A DNA stretch of 64,000 nt from Streptomyces sp. NBC_01446 (GTDB lineage Bacteria > Actinomycetota > Actinomycetes > Streptomycetales > Streptomycetaceae): contig NZ_JAPEPO010000001.1 of NCBI RefSeq assembly GCF_026340095.1, positions 3,874,501 to 3,938,500 on the forward strand. The letters run 5' to 3'. The position numbers and the translations under genes were made by a program. This document shows, in pieces, positions 61,563 through 64,000 of the stretch. The notes beneath the pieces were generated by a model. It did not search any database and was not told where the DNA came from. It was given only the letters and a program-made list of their open reading frames with translations. Positions within the stretch are counted from its first letter, which is position 1. Every line of letters begins with the position of its first letter.

Positions 61563-62159
61563 ATGGCACGCCAGGAGAGAGCAGAACTGACCCGGCGCCG
61601 GCTCATCGAGGCCGCTGCCGCCGAGTTCGCCGCGCACGGGTACGCCGGCACCTCCCTGCTCGGGATCGTGAAGTCGGCCGGGGTCACCATGGGCGCCCTG
61701 ACCTTCCACTTCTCGTCGAAGTCCGCCCTGGCGGACGCGGTCCAGGAAGCCGGGGCCGCCGCCACGCGCGCGGTGCTGCACGGCGACGAGGCCGACCCGG
61801 GACTGCGGGGCGTGCTCGTCGATACCCTGGCGCTCGCCGAGGCCCTGGAGAGCACCCCGAGCATCAGGGCCGCCGCGCGCTTCACCCGCGAGGGCCGCGA
61901 CACCGAGTCCAACTGGTACGCGGCCTGGGTCCCGCACCTGCGCGACAGCCTGGAGCGCGGCTGGCCCGACGAGCGCCCCGGCTCCGGACTGACCCCGGTC
62001 TCCGCCGCCGCGCTGCTCACGTATGTCATGGCCGGCGTCGAGGCCACCACGTCGGCCCGGGGCGCCCTGCGGGACGCGTACGGCGCCGACCCCCAGGACG
62101 AGCTGGCGCAGGCGCTCCAGGCGCTGAGCGCGCTCGCGTCCCCGGCCAAGCCCCTCTGA
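61563..62159 (+). CDS. TetR-family regulator (butyrolactone-receptor-like 2)
   Basis: This 198-residue TetR protein has an HTH (about residues 30-50, L-L-G-I-V-K-S-A-G-V-T-M-G-A-L-T-F-H-F) very like the first receptor, and two Trp residues (118, 122) in the ligand-pocket region. It is shorter than typical receptors. It may be a pseudo-receptor that binds the antibiotic or intermediates. No good ribosome site precedes the ATG; a TTG 18 bases upstream, with GGGAAAG, is an alternative. The gene is followed by a hairpin. Confidence 0.82.
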   Translation: MARQERAELTRRRLIEAAAAEFAAHGYAGTSLLGIVKSAGVTMGALTFHFSSKSALADAVQEAGAAATRAVLHGDEADPGLRGVLVDTLALAEALESTPSIRAAARFTREGRDTESNWYAAWVPHLRDSLERGWPDERPGSGLTPVSAAALLTYVMAGVEATTSARGALRDAYGADPQDELAQALQALSALASPAKPL

Positions 62160-62162
62160 CGG

Positions 62163-62180
62163 GACCGGCGTTCGCCGGTC
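62163..62180 (+). terminator. Short hairpin after the second TetR gene
   Basis: A perfect 8-bp stem (GACCGGCG and complement) with a 2-base loop lies just past the stop codon. Confidence 0.5.
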
Positions 62181-62431
62181 GGCGCCCTCGACTCACGTAC
62201 GGGACAAGGCTCCTCGGGCGCTCGCACATCAACTGAATGCACCGTTCCGGGCACGGATGGTACGCACGGCGACACCCGGCGGCGGGTCTGACCGCCCCCG
62301 CACCCAAATATTCAACTTCCCCTCCGCGCACCCCTGAGCGCGCCCTCTTCCCAGCTCAGAACCCCTGCCGCCGGACCGCGGCGCACGCTCCCGCCGCGCT
62401 CTCCCCTGCCCTCCCCGAGAACTGGGCTAGA
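62181..62431. other. Intergenic region before the transposase-like gene
   Basis: No gene was found here. The AT-rich block starting about 62430 contains the operator described separately. Confidence 0.5.
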
Positions 62432-62455
62432 AAAATAGAGAACGTTCGCTATATT
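62432..62455. promoter_or_regulatory. ARE-like palindrome upstream of the transposase-like gene
   Basis: A 24-base imperfect palindrome (10 of 12 positions match) is centred on AACGTT. It contains TAGAGAACGTTC, matching TAGAGNNCGTTC found in the AfsA-2/receptor divergon. It is an AT-rich island in GC-rich DNA, 36 bases before the start codon, and probably also covers the promoter -10 region (TATATT). Confidence 0.65.
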
Positions 62456-62491
62456 TCCTGGGCGGCCACGTCGAGGGAGAGGAGCCCACCC

Positions 62492-63634
62492 ATGGACCGG
62501 ACGTTCGACGACAGCGCACCGACCACCGTCGCGGCCCCCGCGCCGCCCGTGCACCGCCTCTTCGCCCACCTGCCGCGCGCCGACCAGCGCCGGTGGGCCG
62601 AGGTCTATGTGAAGGGGCTGCTCACCACCCCGGGCAAGAAGTCGCTGCGGCGGATGGCGGCCTCCGTCACCCCGTCCCCGACGGCATCACAGTCGCTCCA
62701 GCAGTTCGTCAACGTCAGCCCGTGGGAATGGCGTCCGGTCCGCGCCGAGCTCACCCGCTGGGTCGCCGGACACACACCGGTGCGCGCCTGGACCGTGGCC
62801 CCCGTGGTGATACCCAAGCGGGGCAGCCTCGCCGCCGGGGTCCACCGGCGCTTCGTGCCCGGCCTCGGACGCACCGTCAACTGCCAGCTGGCGCTGGGCG
62901 CGTTCCTGACCTCCGGGCTCGGCGACGTCTCCGTGGACTGGCAGCTCTACCTGCCGCGCGAATGGACCGCGGACAGCCGGCTGCGCGAGCAGGCCCGCAT
63001 CCCCGGCTCCACCGGCTACACCGACGCCGCCGGGCTCTGCCTCGCGCTGCTCGACCGGCTCGCGCGGACCACCACCCACCGGGCGCCCGTCGTCATCGAC
63101 CCCGAAGGCCACCTGGATGCCGAAGCACTCATCGAGGGCCTGGAGGCACGCGGCCACGACTGGATCGTCGCCGTGCCCGACACCCTCCGCCTCGCCCTCG
63201 CGCCCGCCCAGAGCGCCGCCCCCCGGCCGCCGCTCGAGACCGTACGCACCCTGGTCCGCCGGCACGCACCGCGTACCGCCGCCCGGACGGAACGCGGCAG
63301 CCCCCGCCTCGGCGCGCTGTCCACGCTGGTGCCGCTGCCCGGCGGCGACCGGCCCTGCCTGCTCGTCGGTGAATGGACATCGTCGTCCATCCGGCCCGAC
63401 CGGACCTGGCTGACCAACCTGCACCCCGACCGCCACTTCCAGGCGGGCGCGCTCATCGCGGAGCGCGCCGCCGCACGGGCCGGAGCCGCCGAGACCGAAC
63501 TCGGACTGCACGACTTCGCCGGCCGCTCCTACGCCGGCTGGCACCGCCACGCGACGCTGGTCTCCGCCGCGTCCGCGCAGCGCAGGCTCGGCCACGGCGG
63601 GTGTCCGCACACCCCGCACCGCACCGCACCGTAG
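62492..63634 (+). CDS. IS701-transposase-like protein without intact catalytic triad
   Basis: This 380-residue protein starts at ATG after GGAGAGGAG. The fold landmarks of IS701-family DDE transposases are present: R-R-W-A-E-V-Y-V-K-G-L-L near the N-terminus, Y-L-P-R-E-W-T after the first strand pair, and D-F-A-G-R-S-Y-A-G-W-H-R-H near the C-terminus. The catalytic residues are altered. The first motif, normally D-D-T-G-F-x-K, reads A-P-V-V-I-P-K (about 103-109), and E in F/Y-E-G-R-S is Ala343. No terminal inverted repeats or target duplications flank it. It sits between a butyrolactone-type operator and a SARP gene, so a domesticated regulatory or DNA-binding role is plausible. Confidence 0.8.
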   Translation: MDRTFDDSAPTTVAAPAPPVHRLFAHLPRADQRRWAEVYVKGLLTTPGKKSLRRMAASVTPSPTASQSLQQFVNVSPWEWRPVRAELTRWVAGHTPVRAWTVAPVVIPKRGSLAAGVHRRFVPGLGRTVNCQLALGAFLTSGLGDVSVDWQLYLPREWTADSRLREQARIPGSTGYTDAAGLCLALLDRLARTTTHRAPVVIDPEGHLDAEALIEGLEARGHDWIVAVPDTLRLALAPAQSAAPRPPLETVRTLVRRHAPRTAARTERGSPRLGALSTLVPLPGGDRPCLLVGEWTSSSIRPDRTWLTNLHPDRHFQAGALIAERAAARAGAAETELGLHDFAGRSYAGWHRHATLVSAASAQRRLGHGGCPHTPHRTAP

Positions 63635-63707
63635 GGACCACGACCTGTTCGTCCACCCACTCGCCGTCCGCCGACACGGACTGCGCGTCCATCACGAGGG
63701 AGGGACT

Positions 63708-64000
63708 GTGGAGTTCCGACTCCTTGGTCCGATCGACGTATCCGAGCAGGGGCGCGACATCACGCCCACCGCACCCAAACAACGGCAGGTACTCGCCCTG
63801 CTCCTGGCCAGAGCCAACCGCCGGGTGTCCGTACCGACCCTGCTCAACGAGGTGTGGGGCCACGAGCCGCCCCGCACCGCCACCACCGCGCTGCAGACCT
63901 ACATAGGGTCCCTGCGCAAGACGTTCGCCACCGCGACCGGCACCACCGCGCGCCACATCGCCGAACACCGCCTCGTCACCGACGGGAACGGCTACGCCCT
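63708..64000 (+). CDS. SARP-family transcriptional activator (N-terminal part)
   Basis: A GTG after GAGGGAGGGA opens a frame running off the right edge. The first 97 residues are the OmpR-like winged helix of a Streptomyces antibiotic regulatory protein: E-F-R-L-L-G-P-I-D-V at the start, P-K-Q-R-Q-V-L-A-L-L-L, and T-A-T-T-A-L-Q-T-Y-I-G-S-L-R-K. SARPs activate antibiotic biosynthetic operons, usually under butyrolactone-receptor control. The remainder (bacterial transcriptional-activation domain, or larger) lies outside. Confidence 0.9.
   Translation, partial: MEFRLLGPIDVSEQGRDITPTAPKQRQVLALLLARANRRVSVPTLLNEVWGHEPPRTATTALQTYIGSLRKTFATATGTTARHIAEHRLVTDGNGYA

Noticed and set aside
62492..63634. 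Active insertion sequence of the IS701 family
   Set aside because: The catalytic motifs are altered and no inverted repeats or target duplication are visible, so it is treated as a domesticated protein.

Overview
The window is chromosomal DNA of a Streptomyces-type actinomycete. The base composition is very GC-rich, GTG starts are frequent, Shine-Dalgarno sequences are AGGAGG-like, the order dnaK-grpE-dnaJ-hspR is present with HAIR operators, and the right end carries AfsA/butyrolactone-receptor/SARP genes. No rRNA, CRISPR array, origin or intact insertion sequence was seen. There is one tRNA, tRNA-Gly(CCC).

Layout. 1-2070 (minus) holds part of a peptide-modification locus: a FxSxx-like small peptide and a HExxH protein cut by the left edge. 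2475-7617 holds a PIG-V-like mannosyltransferase, a YbjN protein, the ClpB disaggregase with a HAIR operator, and a PNPOx-fold flavin/F420 protein. 7718-10356 is a small two-sided locus: a degenerate Rieske-like protein and a tiny secreted peptide face two tandem paralogous HTH regulators. 10478-17755 has secreted and membrane proteins, an orphan sugar-binding lipoprotein and a DUF2207 protein. 17844-18317 looks like a phage lysis-gene remnant. 18388-22727 is the HspR-controlled chaperone operon. 22796-26382 has a WecA/MraY-like enzyme and a large Fe-S oxidoreductase. 26583-32774 is an array of four exported FG-GAP repeat proteins plus a truncated fifth. 33039-44917 mixes transport (MFS), dcd, a phosphoribosyltransferase, the tRNA and several small secreted, cupin, SHOCT and zinc-ribbon proteins.

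45022-60587 is the accessory highlight. It is a compact biosynthetic cluster with a malonyl-transferase-like protein, acyl-CoA carboxylase beta and epsilon subunits, two AfsA-family enzymes, a divergent KAS III-like acyltransferase, a FAD monooxygenase, a canonical KAS III, an ACP, a KAS II without a chain-length-factor partner, an aldo-keto reductase, a fused 3-hydroxyacyl-CoA dehydrogenase with a degenerate first half, and two HAD proteins. The reading proposed here is that discrete fatty-acid-like enzymes build a short acyl chain on the ACP. An AfsA enzyme would then join it to a phosphorylated C3 unit to give a butenolide, furanone or butyrolactone product. That is inference.

The cluster is followed by a control region: an AfsA / TetR butyrolactone-receptor divergon, an SDR, a second TetR, an IS701-transposase-like protein that has lost catalytic residues, and the start of a SARP activator. 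A shared sequence, TAGAGNNCGTTC, lies in front of the AfsA/TetR divergon and the transposase-like gene, which suggests one butyrolactone-responsive regulon.
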